A stretch of DNA of 64,000 nucleotides, taken from positions 1-64,000 of the forward strand of contig JAKAFW010000020.1 in assembly GCA_021817845.1 (NCBI GenBank). Direction: 5' to 3'. The notes under the pieces are model-generated. The model was not told the origin of the DNA and did no database searches. It saw nothing but the letters and a program-made list of their open reading frames with translations. Of this stretch, positions 44,117 to 52,540 are shown in pieces. Made by a program: the position numbers and the translations under genes. Position 1 is the first letter of the stretch. Each line of letters starts with the position of its first letter. The DNA comes from FEN-1297 sp021817845. Its GTDB lineage: Bacteria; Bacteroidota; Ignavibacteria; Ignavibacteriales; Ignavibacteriaceae.

Positions 44117-45042
44117 ATATTTGCCCTATTACATATAAACCCTGCGGCGATAAAAAATATTCGGAGGAAGGTTTAAAACTTTTATCTCGTAGTCTTACCG
44201 GCTTAAATGATATTCCCTATACACAAGAAGAACAAATAAGGGAAGCAGCAATAAGGGCTGTTAAAATGTCCATACAAGGAATTCAACCTAAGTTAAGTGC
44301 TAAATTAAAAGTAAAAGAAAATATGTTTGAGATTGTGGATGCAGATGGAAAATATATATTGAAGCCACAAAATATATACTATCCTGAGCTTCCTGAAAAT
44401 GAAGACTTAACCATGCGACTTGCCAAATATGCAGGTCTTGAAGTTCCCCTTCATGGGATGGTTTATTCTATTGATGGTAAGCTGACATATTTTATAAAAC
44501 GCTTTGACAGATATGGAAGGAAAAATAAATATTCATTAGAAGATTTTGCACAGCTTTCAGGTAACTCAAGAGAAACTAAGTATGATTACAGTATGGAGAA
44601 GCTGACTGATATTATTGAGAGCTATTGTACATTTCCTCTTATAGAAAAATTTAAATTGTTCAGATTGACGTTATTTAACTTCCTGGTCGGCAATGAAGAT
44701 CAGCATTTGAAAAATTTTTCGCTGATAACTCGTGGAAATAAAATTGAATTATCTCCTGCCTACGATTTGATTAATACAACCATTGCCTTGCCAAATGTCC
44801 GGGAAGAAATAGCTCTGCCCCTAATGGGCAAGAAGAAAAACCTTTCGAGGAAAGTATTAGTTGATTATTGGGGTAAGGAAAGATTAAAGTTAAATCAGAG
44901 ATCTATCGAGCATGTCCTTGAAAAAATCAATAATGCCAAGCTGCATTGGAATGAGCTTATACTAAAAAGTTTTCTATCTAGCGTGATGAAAGAAAAATAT
45001 TCAAGGCTTATAGATGAGCGATATAAGATTTTGTTCGGATAG
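44113..45042 (+). CDS. hipT: HipT-like serine/threonine kinase toxin
   Basis: 309 aa, shorter than HipA because the N-terminal subdomain is in hipS. It begins NICPITYKPCG, as HipT proteins do. The Gly-rich loop is KMSIQGIQPKLSAKL. The ATP Lys is in GKYILKPQ, catalytic NEDQHLKNFSLI holds the Asp and Asn, and SPAYDLINT holds the metal-binding Asp. HipT of E. coli phosphorylates tryptophanyl-tRNA synthetase; the target here is inferred by homology. In the loop Ser53 is present, but the second Ser of the E. coli SIS motif is Gln55. Confidence 0.88.
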   Translation: MNICPITYKPCGDKKYSEEGLKLLSRSLTGLNDIPYTQEEQIREAAIRAVKMSIQGIQPKLSAKLKVKENMFEIVDADGKYILKPQNIYYPELPENEDLTMRLAKYAGLEVPLHGMVYSIDGKLTYFIKRFDRYGRKNKYSLEDFAQLSGNSRETKYDYSMEKLTDIIESYCTFPLIEKFKLFRLTLFNFLVGNEDQHLKNFSLITRGNKIELSPAYDLINTTIALPNVREEIALPLMGKKKNLSRKVLVDYWGKERLKLNQRSIEHVLEKINNAKLHWNELILKSFLSSVMKEKYSRLIDERYKILFG

Positions 45043-45124
45043 AACAAAAAAGTAGCCGAATCAATAAAAGACAAACTTGTAATTTGGGAAGTTACATGCA
45101 GTGGCTTTCAACTTGGAAAAGAAT

Positions 45125-45155
45125 AGATGGGCACGCACCTATCTTTTATTCTTTA
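45125..45155 (+). terminator. Terminator after the hip genes
   Basis: AGATGGG (45125-45131) pairs with CCTATCT (45138-45144) over a CACGCA loop, followed by TTTATTCTTT. It lies between convergent genes and may serve both. Confidence 0.55.
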
Positions 45156-45181
45156 TAAATAAATCTTTTCTAACTTATAAT

Positions 45182-45880
45182 TCATAAAAATTTGTCTTCA
45201 ATTTTATTCAGCAGCGCATCCATCATCTTGTTGTTTGTGTGGATTAAATTTTTCTGCCTCAATATATCTTCAACGGTTTGAACATATTCATCCGGTATTA
45301 ATTCGCTCTTCCCTTCAGCAACCATTTCACGCAATGAACTTTCCGTTACTTCAAAGTGGAATTGAAGAGCGACAATTTTATTGTTATAAATAAATGCCTG
45401 ATTCGTGCATGCCTCGCTTTCTGCTAGATGGATTGCGCCGTCAGGAATCTCGAATGTGTCCCCATGCCATTGAAATACTTTCATTTTCTTAGGAAATGAA
45501 GCGAATAAAAAATTATCCTTGGAATTTTTGATAAGCTTTACGTCATGCCATCCGATTTCTTTATGTTTATTTGGGTAAACTTTCGCCCCCAATACAGCCG
45601 CAATAAGTTGTGAGCCAAGACAAATTCCAAGAACAACTTTACCAGCATCGATTGCTCCGTTTATGAATATTTTTTCTATTTTAAGCCATCCGTATTTCTC
45701 TTCATCGTAAACGCCCATCGGTCCGCCCATAATTATTAGCCAATCAAATTCACTCAAGTCTGGGAGCCAAACCTTCTCATAAAACCTTGTATATGTTAAA
45801 GTAAAATTTTTCTCCATAATCCAGTTTTCAATAAAGCCCGGACTTTCATGGGACTCATGTTGAAGAATATGAATTCTCAT
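45182..45880 (-). CDS. Class I glutamine amidotransferase-like protein
   Basis: 232 aa with the start at the second ATG (45880), which has AAGGAAC 4-5 nt upstream; the ATG at 45895 has none. The nucleophile Cys is in LGICLGSQLIAAVLGA and the His in VALQFHFEVTES. The beginning MRIHILQHESHESPGF resembles the GMP-synthase-like stand-alone GATases (YfeJ/DUF type). The acceptor is unknown. It is convergent with hipT. Confidence 0.85.
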   Translation of the reverse strand: MRIHILQHESHESPGFIENWIMEKNFTLTYTRFYEKVWLPDLSEFDWLIIMGGPMGVYDEEKYGWLKIEKIFINGAIDAGKVVLGICLGSQLIAAVLGAKVYPNKHKEIGWHDVKLIKNSKDNFLFASFPKKMKVFQWHGDTFEIPDGAIHLAESEACTNQAFIYNNKIVALQFHFEVTESSLREMVAEGKSELIPDEYVQTVEDILRQKNLIHTNNKMMDALLNKIEDKFL

Positions 45881-45984
45881 TTTCGTTCCTTGCATTTAAG
45901 CCTTTAATAACTAATAAAATCGTAAGATTAAGTTAAGAAAAAGCAAAATTAAGAGCCAAGATTTTCCGCATGCTTCATTTCTCA

Positions 45985-46032
45985 AGCTAATTTTAAATTC
46001 TTATATTTGCAGTACAATTCAGCTAATTTTAA
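45985..46032 (+). promoter_or_regulatory. Tandem duplication in the purL upstream region
   Basis: AGCTAATTTTAA occurs at 45985-45996 and again at 46021-46032, each followed by a TTATAT block (TTATATTTG at 46001, TTATATGG at 46036). The first includes a TATATTTG -10 at 46002-46009. It may be a duplicated promoter or two binding sites. Confidence 0.4.
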
Positions 46033-46053
46033 CTATTATATGGACACTCTTCA

Positions 46054-48276
46054 ATGAAAGAGCCAGAAGTAAATTTAAGCCTAGCCCTAGAGCATGGCTT
46101 TACCGAAGAAGAATTTGACCGGGTAAAGAAAATATTAGGAAGGATCCCAACATTTACAGAGCTTGGTATCTTTAGTGTAATGTGGAGCGAGCATTGCAGC
46201 TACAAAAATTCTATCGCACTACTAAAGACACTGCCAAGAAGCGGAGGGAAATTGTTAGTAGGTGCCGGTGAAGAGAATGCGGGCTTAGTTGATATTGGCG
46301 ATGGTTTGGCTGTTGCCTTTAAGATTGAAAGCCATAATCACCCTTCCGCAGTTGAACCTTATCAAGGAGCAGCCACAGGTGTTGGGGGAATTATGCGAGA
46401 CATTTTTACAATGGGTGCAAGACCCATAGCCTCATTAGATTCGCTTCGGTTCGGTTCATTGGATGATGCCCATACAAGATTTTTATTTGATGGTATCGTT
46501 AGGGGAATCGGAGATTACGGAAACAGCTTCGGGGTACCTACGGTTGCAGGCGAGGTTTATTTTGACGAATCATATCAAGGAAATCCTTTGGTTAATGCGA
46601 TGGCTGTCGGCATCGTGAAAATAGAGCACGTTGCAAGTGCAATAGCAAGCGGTGAAGGCAATCCGGTTATGATTGTTGGCTCGTCAACAGGACGGGATGG
46701 GATTCACGGCGCGACTTTTGCTTCTGAAGAAATTTCGGAAAAATCAGAAGCAAAAAGACCCTCGGTGCAAGTCGGTGACCCATTTACTGAAAAACTTTTG
46801 CTTGAAGCTTCGCTTGAAATAATTAAGAACGGTTGGCTTATCGGAATTCAGGATATGGGTGCGGCGGGAATTTCCTGTTCAACAAGTGAAATGAGCGCAA
46901 AAGGAAATTCCGGAATGAAAATTAATCTAAGTAAAGTTCCTCTTCGAGAAAAAGGAATGACTGCTTACGAAATTATGCTTTCCGAAAGTCAAGAACGAAT
47001 GCTTTGCACTGTTAAAAAAGGATTTGAAGACAAAGTTAAAGAAGTATTTGAGAAATGGGACCTTCATTGTGAAATTATCGGTGAGGTGACAAACGACGGT
47101 TTGCTCCATATTGATTATGAAGGAGAGAACAAAGCTGTTGTGCCGGCATATGAATTAGTGCTCGGCGGTGGAGCGCCGGTTTATTACCGCGATTCGAAAG
47201 AGCCGGAGTACCTGAAAGAAGTCCGTACTTTTGATTTTTCAACCTTACCTGAGCCAAAAAATATTTCTGAAACATTCTTGAAAGTTTTCTCATCTCCCAA
47301 TATCGTTTCTAAGCGATGGGTTTATGAGCAATATGATTCTATGGTAAGAACCAATACGATTGTCGGTCCAGGAAGCGACTCTGCTGTAATTTATATTAAG
47401 GAAAATAATAAAGCCCTAGCGGTTAAGACGGATTGTAACTCAAGATATGTTTATCTAAATCCAAAGGAAGGTACCAAAATAGCCGTCGCCGAGTCTGCGA
47501 GAAATATTGTTTGTTCAGGTGGTGTGCCTTTGGCTATTACAAATTGTCTGAACTTTGGAAATCCCTACAAACCGGAAATGTATTGGCAATTCAAAGAAGC
47601 AATTAATGGAATGGGAGAAGCTTGCAGATTTTTTGACACACCTGTTACAGGCGGTAATGTCAGCTTTTATAATGAGTCCCCAAACGTTGCCGTTTATCCA
47701 ACCCCAACTATAGGAATGGTTGGATTGATCGAAAATCTAAACAACATTACAACTTCTTTCTTCAAAGACGAAAATGATTTAATATTTATTTTAGGCGAAG
47801 ACTTCGAGGAACTTGGCGGCAGCGAATATGTAAAAGTTATTCATGGAAAAGTAGCAGGCGATTCACCCAATATAAATTTAGCAGTTGAAAAAAATTTACA
47901 TAATACTCTTCTTCAATTAATAAATGAAGGATTGATTAAATCTGCGCATGATATTTCTGAAGGTGGAGTAGCCGCATCTCTTGCTGAATGTTGTATTATC
48001 AATAAAGAAAAATTAATTGGAGCCGAAGTTACTATCCCGGTTAAATCACGTGAAGATTTTTCAATTTTTTCAGAAAGTCAATCGAGGATAATAATTTCAA
48101 TTTCAGAAGGGAATAGAAATAAAGTTGAAAAAATCTTAGAGGGAAGAAATCAACCGTTTTATTTCGCAGGGAAAACAGGAGGGGAAAAACTTATGTTCAA
48201 TAAAAATTTTACTTTTGAATTGACGCAGCTTTCAGATATATATTACAACACAATTTCGCGAATCATGAATGAATAA
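46054..48276 (+). CDS. purL: Phosphoribosylformylglycinamidine synthase, large subunit (small-PurL type)
   Basis: 740 aa, the length of the PurS/PurQ-dependent form. FSVMWSEHCSYKNSIALL, FKIESHNHPSAVEPYQGAAT and GVGGIMRDIFTMGARPIA hold the catalytic His and ATP/metal-binding residues. It catalyses the ATP-dependent amidation of FGAR in purine synthesis. PurQ and PurS are not adjacent. Its end overlaps the YihY-family gene by 8 bp. Confidence 0.96.
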   Translation: MKEPEVNLSLALEHGFTEEEFDRVKKILGRIPTFTELGIFSVMWSEHCSYKNSIALLKTLPRSGGKLLVGAGEENAGLVDIGDGLAVAFKIESHNHPSAVEPYQGAATGVGGIMRDIFTMGARPIASLDSLRFGSLDDAHTRFLFDGIVRGIGDYGNSFGVPTVAGEVYFDESYQGNPLVNAMAVGIVKIEHVASAIASGEGNPVMIVGSSTGRDGIHGATFASEEISEKSEAKRPSVQVGDPFTEKLLLEASLEIIKNGWLIGIQDMGAAGISCSTSEMSAKGNSGMKINLSKVPLREKGMTAYEIMLSESQERMLCTVKKGFEDKVKEVFEKWDLHCEIIGEVTNDGLLHIDYEGENKAVVPAYELVLGGGAPVYYRDSKEPEYLKEVRTFDFSTLPEPKNISETFLKVFSSPNIVSKRWVYEQYDSMVRTNTIVGPGSDSAVIYIKENNKALAVKTDCNSRYVYLNPKEGTKIAVAESARNIVCSGGVPLAITNCLNFGNPYKPEMYWQFKEAINGMGEACRFFDTPVTGGNVSFYNESPNVAVYPTPTIGMVGLIENLNNITTSFFKDENDLIFILGEDFEELGGSEYVKVIHGKVAGDSPNINLAVEKNLHNTLLQLINEGLIKSAHDISEGGVAASLAECCIINKEKLIGAEVTIPVKSREDFSIFSESQSRIIISISEGNRNKVEKILEGRNQPFYFAGKTGGEKLMFNKNFTFELTQLSDIYYNTISRIMNE

Positions 48277-49240
48277 AAAATCGATTTTACAAAGAATTTA
48301 TGAATCGAATTTATATCGTAAGTTTAGAAAGTTAAAGTTAATACTCCAATATATTCCGACTTTCAAAAAAATAAAAAGCTTTGTTGTGTATTACTTCGGG
48401 GGGCTAATACAACGCACGGATGAGCATCATGCTTATTTGCTTGCCGGTGGACTTGCATTTTCTCTTTTTGTCTGCATTATTCCTTTCGTTCTAATTATTT
48501 TTTCGCTGCTTGGCAACATATTAAATTCACATAATATGCAATTTCAGATAAATGCTTTTATCGACACAATAATTCCTTACGATAATTATTCTGAACTTGC
48601 TAAAAAATTAATTTTTTCCAGGATAAACGAAGTAATCCAATATAAAAATATTGCCGGGATAGTAGGAGGCTTCGGTCTGTTATTTGCCGCGAGCGGTTTG
48701 TTCAGCAGCATGAGAACCATTCTGAATAAAGTGTTCGGGGCGAAAGGGGATGAATCTTATCTCTGGGGCAAGCTAAAAGATTTTGCTCTTGTCTTTATGG
48801 TAATCCTAATTTTTTTACTTACCACCATTTTGACGCCCCTGTTAGATGTCGTTAAAGAAATTACAGAACAATTCAATATCCTTCATTTTTTATCGGTTGG
48901 AATCTTTGAACATTTCATTATTTCTGTTCTATCGCTGGTTTTAATTTTTATAGTTTTTTCAATCTTGTATTTTACTGTTCCTGTAATAAAAATACGGAAA
49001 AGCGTAGTTTTTATTAGCGCTTTTTGGGCTGCAATTTTGTGGGAAGCAGCCAAACAGGGATTTGGTTTTTACCTAAACCACTTTAAAACCTGGGGGGAAA
49101 TATACGGCACATATACTTTCCTTGTGGTAATTGCATTTTGGATTTATTATTCTTCTATCGTATTTATAATAGGCGCAGAAATCGGCAGACTTTATGGCGA
49201 TAGAAAAATACTGTCCCAGGATAGCAAAAAAAAATCCTAA
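48269..49240 (+). CDS. YihY/virulence factor BrkB-family membrane protein
   Basis: 323 aa with six predicted membrane segments. LLAGGLAFSLFVCIIPFVLI, GLLFAASGLFSSMRTILNK and FILFWIYYSSIVFIIGAEIG-like text (here AFWIYYSSIVFIIGAEIGRL) are typical of the family. Its transport or other role is not established. It overlaps purL by 8 bp and is convergent with the FmdB gene, overlapping it by 4 bp. Confidence 0.88.
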   Translation: MNKKSILQRIYESNLYRKFRKLKLILQYIPTFKKIKSFVVYYFGGLIQRTDEHHAYLLAGGLAFSLFVCIIPFVLIIFSLLGNILNSHNMQFQINAFIDTIIPYDNYSELAKKLIFSRINEVIQYKNIAGIVGGFGLLFAASGLFSSMRTILNKVFGAKGDESYLWGKLKDFALVFMVILIFLLTTILTPLLDVVKEITEQFNILHFLSVGIFEHFIISVLSLVLIFIVFSILYFTVPVIKIRKSVVFISAFWAAILWEAAKQGFGFYLNHFKTWGEIYGTYTFLVVIAFWIYYSSIVFIIGAEIGRLYGDRKILSQDSKKKS

Positions 49241-49482
49241 TTTATGTCACAAGCTCCGGAACCACATCCGCAAGTCGAACATGAAGCATCATTTGACGGC
49301 TCATAACTTGAAGGTGAGTATCCTCCCAAAGAATTCATACTGGCACTGAATGTCGATAATAGTTTTTTGTTATTTGAAGATTTGCATTCCGGACAAACAA
49401 CTTTTTCATCTGTATTAGTAGTTCTATGGAAAACATCAAATTTAGTGTTGCACTCGGTGCATTTATATTCGTATACAGGCAT
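49237..49482 (-). CDS. FmdB-family zinc ribbon protein
   Basis: 81 aa. MPVYEYKCTECNTKFDVFHR begins the FmdB motif, with the second Cys pair in VVCPECKSSNNKKLLS. The C-terminus has a further Cys-rich tail (CSTCGCGSGACDIN). The domain binds one zinc. The family is linked to regulation in older literature, but the function is not established. Confidence 0.88.
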   Translation of the reverse strand: MPVYEYKCTECNTKFDVFHRTTNTDEKVVCPECKSSNNKKLLSTFSASMNSLGGYSPSSYEPSNDASCSTCGCGSGACDIN

Positions 49483-49627
49483 TAGATTTCTCCTATAATT
49501 ATTTTAAACTTTATTGAATTTAATTTTAAGCATGCTTTTCCCGATTTTTCAATTATTCTCTACGTTCGTTCTTAATAATACCATTAGATGATTAAATTAG
49601 TCGTTGGATTCTAATTAAAAAATTAAC

Positions 49628-49680
49628 TTGACAAATGATACCTTTGTCGTTATCTTTAATCAGACAATAAAATCTGATTA
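49628..49680 (+). promoter_or_regulatory. Promoter and palindromic operator of the Rrf2 regulator
   Basis: TTGACA (49628-49633), a 17-bp spacer and TATCTT (49651-49656) form a near-consensus promoter. Immediately downstream is the inverted repeat TAATCAGA-N8-TCTGATTA (49657-49680), 8-bp perfect arms covering the expected start point and ending 4 bp before the ATG. A regulator bound there would block transcription. The TTG of the -35 opens an artificial N-terminal extension of the coding frame. Confidence 0.75.
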
Positions 49681-49684
49681 CAAA

Positions 49685-50125
49685 ATGACAGTTATCTTTT
49701 CTAAAAAATGTGAATATGGATTGCAGGCGGTTCTTTATCTCGCAGCAAAGAATAATTCCGTTGTTATTAGCTCTGAAGAAATTTCTGACAAACTAAACAT
49801 ACCTAAAGAATTTATATCAAAAATATTGCAAGGTTTAACAGAAAGCGGCTTGGTTTATTCTAAAAAGGGCAAAAGTGGCGGATTTGCTTTGGCTAAAGAA
49901 CCCAAAAAAATAAGGTTGATAGATATTGTTACTGCAATAGATGGATTAGGAATGTTTGATAATTGTGTGTTAGGCTTTCCGCAATGTTCTCCCGACCATC
50001 CTTGCCCACTGCATGAGAAGTGGGGTGCATTAAGAACTAATGCTTATAATATGCTTACTGAGGAAACCCTTGACCAACTGAAAGAAAAGACCCTAAAAAA
50101 AATTGGATATATTGGACACAAATAA
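49685..50125 (+). CDS. Rrf2-family Fe-S transcriptional regulator (NsrR/IscR-like)
   Basis: 146 aa with the start at ATG 49685. The winged helix has EYGLQAVLYLAAKNN, then ISSEEISDKLNIPKEFISKI. The cluster-binding loop has Cys residues in the order C-x6-C-x5-C (NCVLGFPQCSPDHPC), close to the spacing of NsrR/IscR. It probably binds a [2Fe-2S] or [4Fe-4S] cluster sensing NO or redox state and represses itself and the following genes. The neighbours (polyferredoxin, RIC remnant, hemerythrin) favour NO. Confidence 0.88.
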   Translation: MTVIFSKKCEYGLQAVLYLAAKNNSVVISSEEISDKLNIPKEFISKILQGLTESGLVYSKKGKSGGFALAKEPKKIRLIDIVTAIDGLGMFDNCVLGFPQCSPDHPCPLHEKWGALRTNAYNMLTEETLDQLKEKTLKKIGYIGHK

Positions 50126-50161
50126 AATTTTTTGATATTAAATCGGATAAAAACATCCTAA

Positions 50162-51283
50162 ATGAAAGAGAAGAAAAAAATCATTCGTAATGGTGAAAAA
50201 CCGGTACAGCAATACCGGTTTTATGTCCAAATTGCCTTTGCGCTCCTTTGCGTGTGGATTGGAGTGCAATTCTATCTTTTTACACGCTTTTTAGAATCCA
50301 ATGGAACTGCCACTTTTTATAACCGTCCTCCGGGAGTAGATGGTTTTTTGCCTATCAGTTCGATGATGAGCTTTTATTATTTTGTATCTACCGGTCATAT
50401 CATTCGGTCGCACCCGGCTGGATTATTTATTTTTGCTGCTATAGTTTTGCTGTCTCTTGTTTTTGGAAAGGCATTTTGCAGTTGGCTATGTCCGGTGGGA
50501 TTCCTCTCGGAGCTAATCGGAAATTTTGGAGAAAAAATTTTTAAGGGAAAAATAAAAATTCCAAAATGGTTAGACTATCCGCTAAGAAGTTTAAAATATC
50601 TTATGCTCGGATTTTTATTTTATGCTGTTTTTGTATTGATGGATATGGTGGCTGTTAAAGCATTTCTCGAAAGTCCATACAATCAAGTTGCGGATTTGAA
50701 AATGTACTATTTCTTTGCAGATATTTCAAAAGCATCGTTAATAATTCTTGCGTCACTTTTTGTTCTTTCGGTGGTAATTAGAAATTTTTGGTGCCGGTAT
50801 CTTTGTCCTTATGGAGCTCTTCTTGGACTTATTTCGTTTTTAAGTCCCAATAAAATTAAGCGCAATCCTATAAATTGTATTGACTGTGGCTTATGCGCTA
50901 AAGCCTGTCCGGCTAAAATTAAAGTCGATAAAGTAATCACCGTTGTATCCGATGAATGCAATTCTTGTTTAAGCTGCCTTGATGCTTGTCCTGTTGCTGA
51001 TACTCTCGATCTGAAATCAATATATACAAAAAAGAAAATTTCTAAAGTAAATGTAGCAATAAGTGTCGTACTAATCTTCATGGCAGTAACAGGAATTGGA
51101 ATTGTGACCGGAAATTGGCAAAACGATATTACTAAACAGGAGTATTTGGTTCATTACAAAATGATGGATAGCTATGGACATCCGACAGGTACCGCGGCTG
51201 TAAAGGAGTTTAAAGAAGAATCGAATAAGAATGAGTCATTAAATAAAAATAAACCAGCGCAATATAATATTCGCGAAAAGTAA
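50162..51283 (+). CDS. Membrane polyferredoxin, NapH/CcoG-like
   Basis: 373 aa with about five hydrophobic segments. Two CxxxCP motifs sit at the membrane (CSWLCPVG and CRYLCPYG). Two [4Fe-4S] ferredoxin motifs follow (CIDCGLCAKACP and CNSCLSCLDACP). The family passes electrons from quinol or maintains redox centres (NapH, CcoG, NosR/RnfB-like relatives). It lies 36 bp after the Rrf2 regulator and is probably controlled by it. Confidence 0.85.
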   Translation: MKEKKKIIRNGEKPVQQYRFYVQIAFALLCVWIGVQFYLFTRFLESNGTATFYNRPPGVDGFLPISSMMSFYYFVSTGHIIRSHPAGLFIFAAIVLLSLVFGKAFCSWLCPVGFLSELIGNFGEKIFKGKIKIPKWLDYPLRSLKYLMLGFLFYAVFVLMDMVAVKAFLESPYNQVADLKMYYFFADISKASLIILASLFVLSVVIRNFWCRYLCPYGALLGLISFLSPNKIKRNPINCIDCGLCAKACPAKIKVDKVITVVSDECNSCLSCLDACPVADTLDLKSIYTKKKISKVNVAISVVLIFMAVTGIGIVTGNWQNDITKQEYLVHYKMMDSYGHPTGTAAVKEFKEESNKNESLNKNKPAQYNIREK

Positions 51284-51288
51284 AAAAC

Positions 51289-51474
51289 GGAGCAGCATCG
51301 TTTGAAGCTCCTTATTTCAGTACGATTGTTAATCCAATTAATATGATGGAAGCCGAACATCAAACCGCCGGAGATGTTTCAGCTCAGATAAGAGCGCTTA
51401 CTAGTAATTTCGCTCTTCCACCCGAAGCTTGTAATACTTATTTAAGTCTAAGTTCAAGTTTAAGAACTGGTTAA
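51289..51474 (+). pseudogene. Remnant of a RIC (YtfE/ScdA) iron-sulfur repair gene
   Basis: A frame free of stops reads APYFSTIVNPINMMEAEHQ, then TAGDVSAQIRALTSNFALPP, then EACNTYLSLSS before a TAA. This matches the middle of RIC di-iron proteins (NPIxVMExEHexAG, IRxLTxNYxxPxxACNTY). The N-terminal domain and the final HIHLENNxLFP part are missing, and there is no start codon with a ribosome binding site. The match ends where the hexamer repeat (51446-51463) begins. It fits the Rrf2/hemerythrin NO-response neighbourhood. Confidence 0.75.
51446..51463. repeat. Hexanucleotide microsatellite, copy 2
   Basis: GTCTAA GTTCAA GTTTAA, the reverse-strand form of TTRAAC. It lies at the point where RIC homology ends. 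The same pattern is at 21617 and 58178. Confidence 0.5.
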
Positions 51475-51575
51475 GGTATCATATTGTTTGTCAGAAACTG
51501 TTTACCTTTTTTATTAGGCGGTAATAAGATAACTTTGATAGAAAATTTATATTCACTTTATTACATCAAGGTTAT

Positions 51576-52043
51576 ATGGCGGAGCACAAAAGTCTTCATT
51601 CAATTTCACACGATCATTTTCACAGTATGATGGTAACCCAAATTATTAGAAAAGATAGTTCTGTTGCTACTGAATTTCTTAGAAATATTGAGGACAAGGT
51701 AAATTATACTATTCACTTCTATGACCAAGAGCTAGTAAACCATTTTTATCTCGAAGAGCAAATCCTTCTGCCTTTACTAAAAGGTATTTCCAAAGAAATA
51801 GATGAAATATCTAATAGACTTGTAGATGAACATAATTTTATAACTGAATTAGTCGATGAGCTTAAATTCAAAACTGATCTTGAAAATAAACTTGACAGAA
51901 TATCCAAAGTTCTTGAAGCACATATTCAGTTTGAAGAAAGAGTGTTTTTTCCTAAAATCCAGGAGACTTTAAGTGAAGAAGAGCTTGCCGCTCTTGCCCA
52001 TAAGCTTCACGAAAACGGTTATGAGAATATTTATAAGTATTAA
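51576..52043 (+). CDS. Hemerythrin HHE-domain protein
   Basis: 155 aa. The four-helix HHE pattern is visible: SISHDHFHSMMV, FYDQELVNHFYLEEQILLPLL, VDEHNFITELV and AHIQFEERVFFPKI, with His and Glu placed to bind two iron atoms. Such proteins bind O2 or NO or store iron. It is separate from the RIC remnant, to which it is only distantly similar. The upstream genes suggest a role in NO or oxygen handling. Confidence 0.85.
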   Translation: MAEHKSLHSISHDHFHSMMVTQIIRKDSSVATEFLRNIEDKVNYTIHFYDQELVNHFYLEEQILLPLLKGISKEIDEISNRLVDEHNFITELVDELKFKTDLENKLDRISKVLEAHIQFEERVFFPKIQETLSEEELAALAHKLHENGYENIYKY

Positions 52044-52120
52044 TTATTAGACTTCTTATCTGCAAATTTTCTTTTGTTTATACCCTCTGTGTATTTATTT
52101 TTACCAATAAAAAAATCATT

Positions 52121-52453
52121 ATGAATGAAATAATTTTAAATATTTATTTAATAATAAATAACGGTTATGTCATAGGGTTTCGCGCTGTCGGGTACGAGAA
52201 AGAAGGCGGTGATGATAATAAAATTAGTTTTCTAAAAAGTAAAGTAGAAGATGATTTTTCAAAAGCATTTCACTTTGATGCTCCTGTAAATAGAAAGGGT
52301 AAGTTTATGAAGTATCCAAAATTTGCTAAGCTTGAAAAACAAGGGATGCAATATCAATTATTTGAAGAGATATTTGAAAAATTTGAAGTGCCGCAGAATC
52401 CTTTAGTTTGCGTTACTCCTGTCGTCGATGGAAAAATCCTTGTCGGAGCTTAA
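52121..52453 (+). CDS. Conserved-looking hypothetical protein
   Basis: 110 aa. The N-terminal stretch is hydrophobic (IILNIYLIINNGYVIGFRAV), followed by a charged body (KVEDDFSKAF, KLEKQGMQYQLFEEIFEKFE) and a hydrophobic end. I do not recognise it. Codon use and the absence of a competing frame suggest that it is real, but no clear Shine-Dalgarno is visible (AATCATT before ATG). It precedes the GH31 gene on the same strand. Confidence 0.5.
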   Translation: MNEIILNIYLIINNGYVIGFRAVGYEKEGGDDNKISFLKSKVEDDFSKAFHFDAPVNRKGKFMKYPKFAKLEKQGMQYQLFEEIFEKFEVPQNPLVCVTPVVDGKILVGA

Positions 52454-52540
52454 TACGTATGGATTCTAATTATATAAGCTTATTTAAGTTGACAACAGAA
52501 ACTATCTCGGGTTTTATGATAAATTTTTATGGAGCGATGA

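Noticed and set aside
45881..45895. Five-residue extension of the GATase
   Set aside because: AAGGAAC is correctly placed only for the ATG at 45880.
49628..49684. N-terminal extension of the Rrf2 regulator from TTG
   Set aside because: The TTG is the first triplet of a consensus -35, and the extension would translate the promoter and operator.
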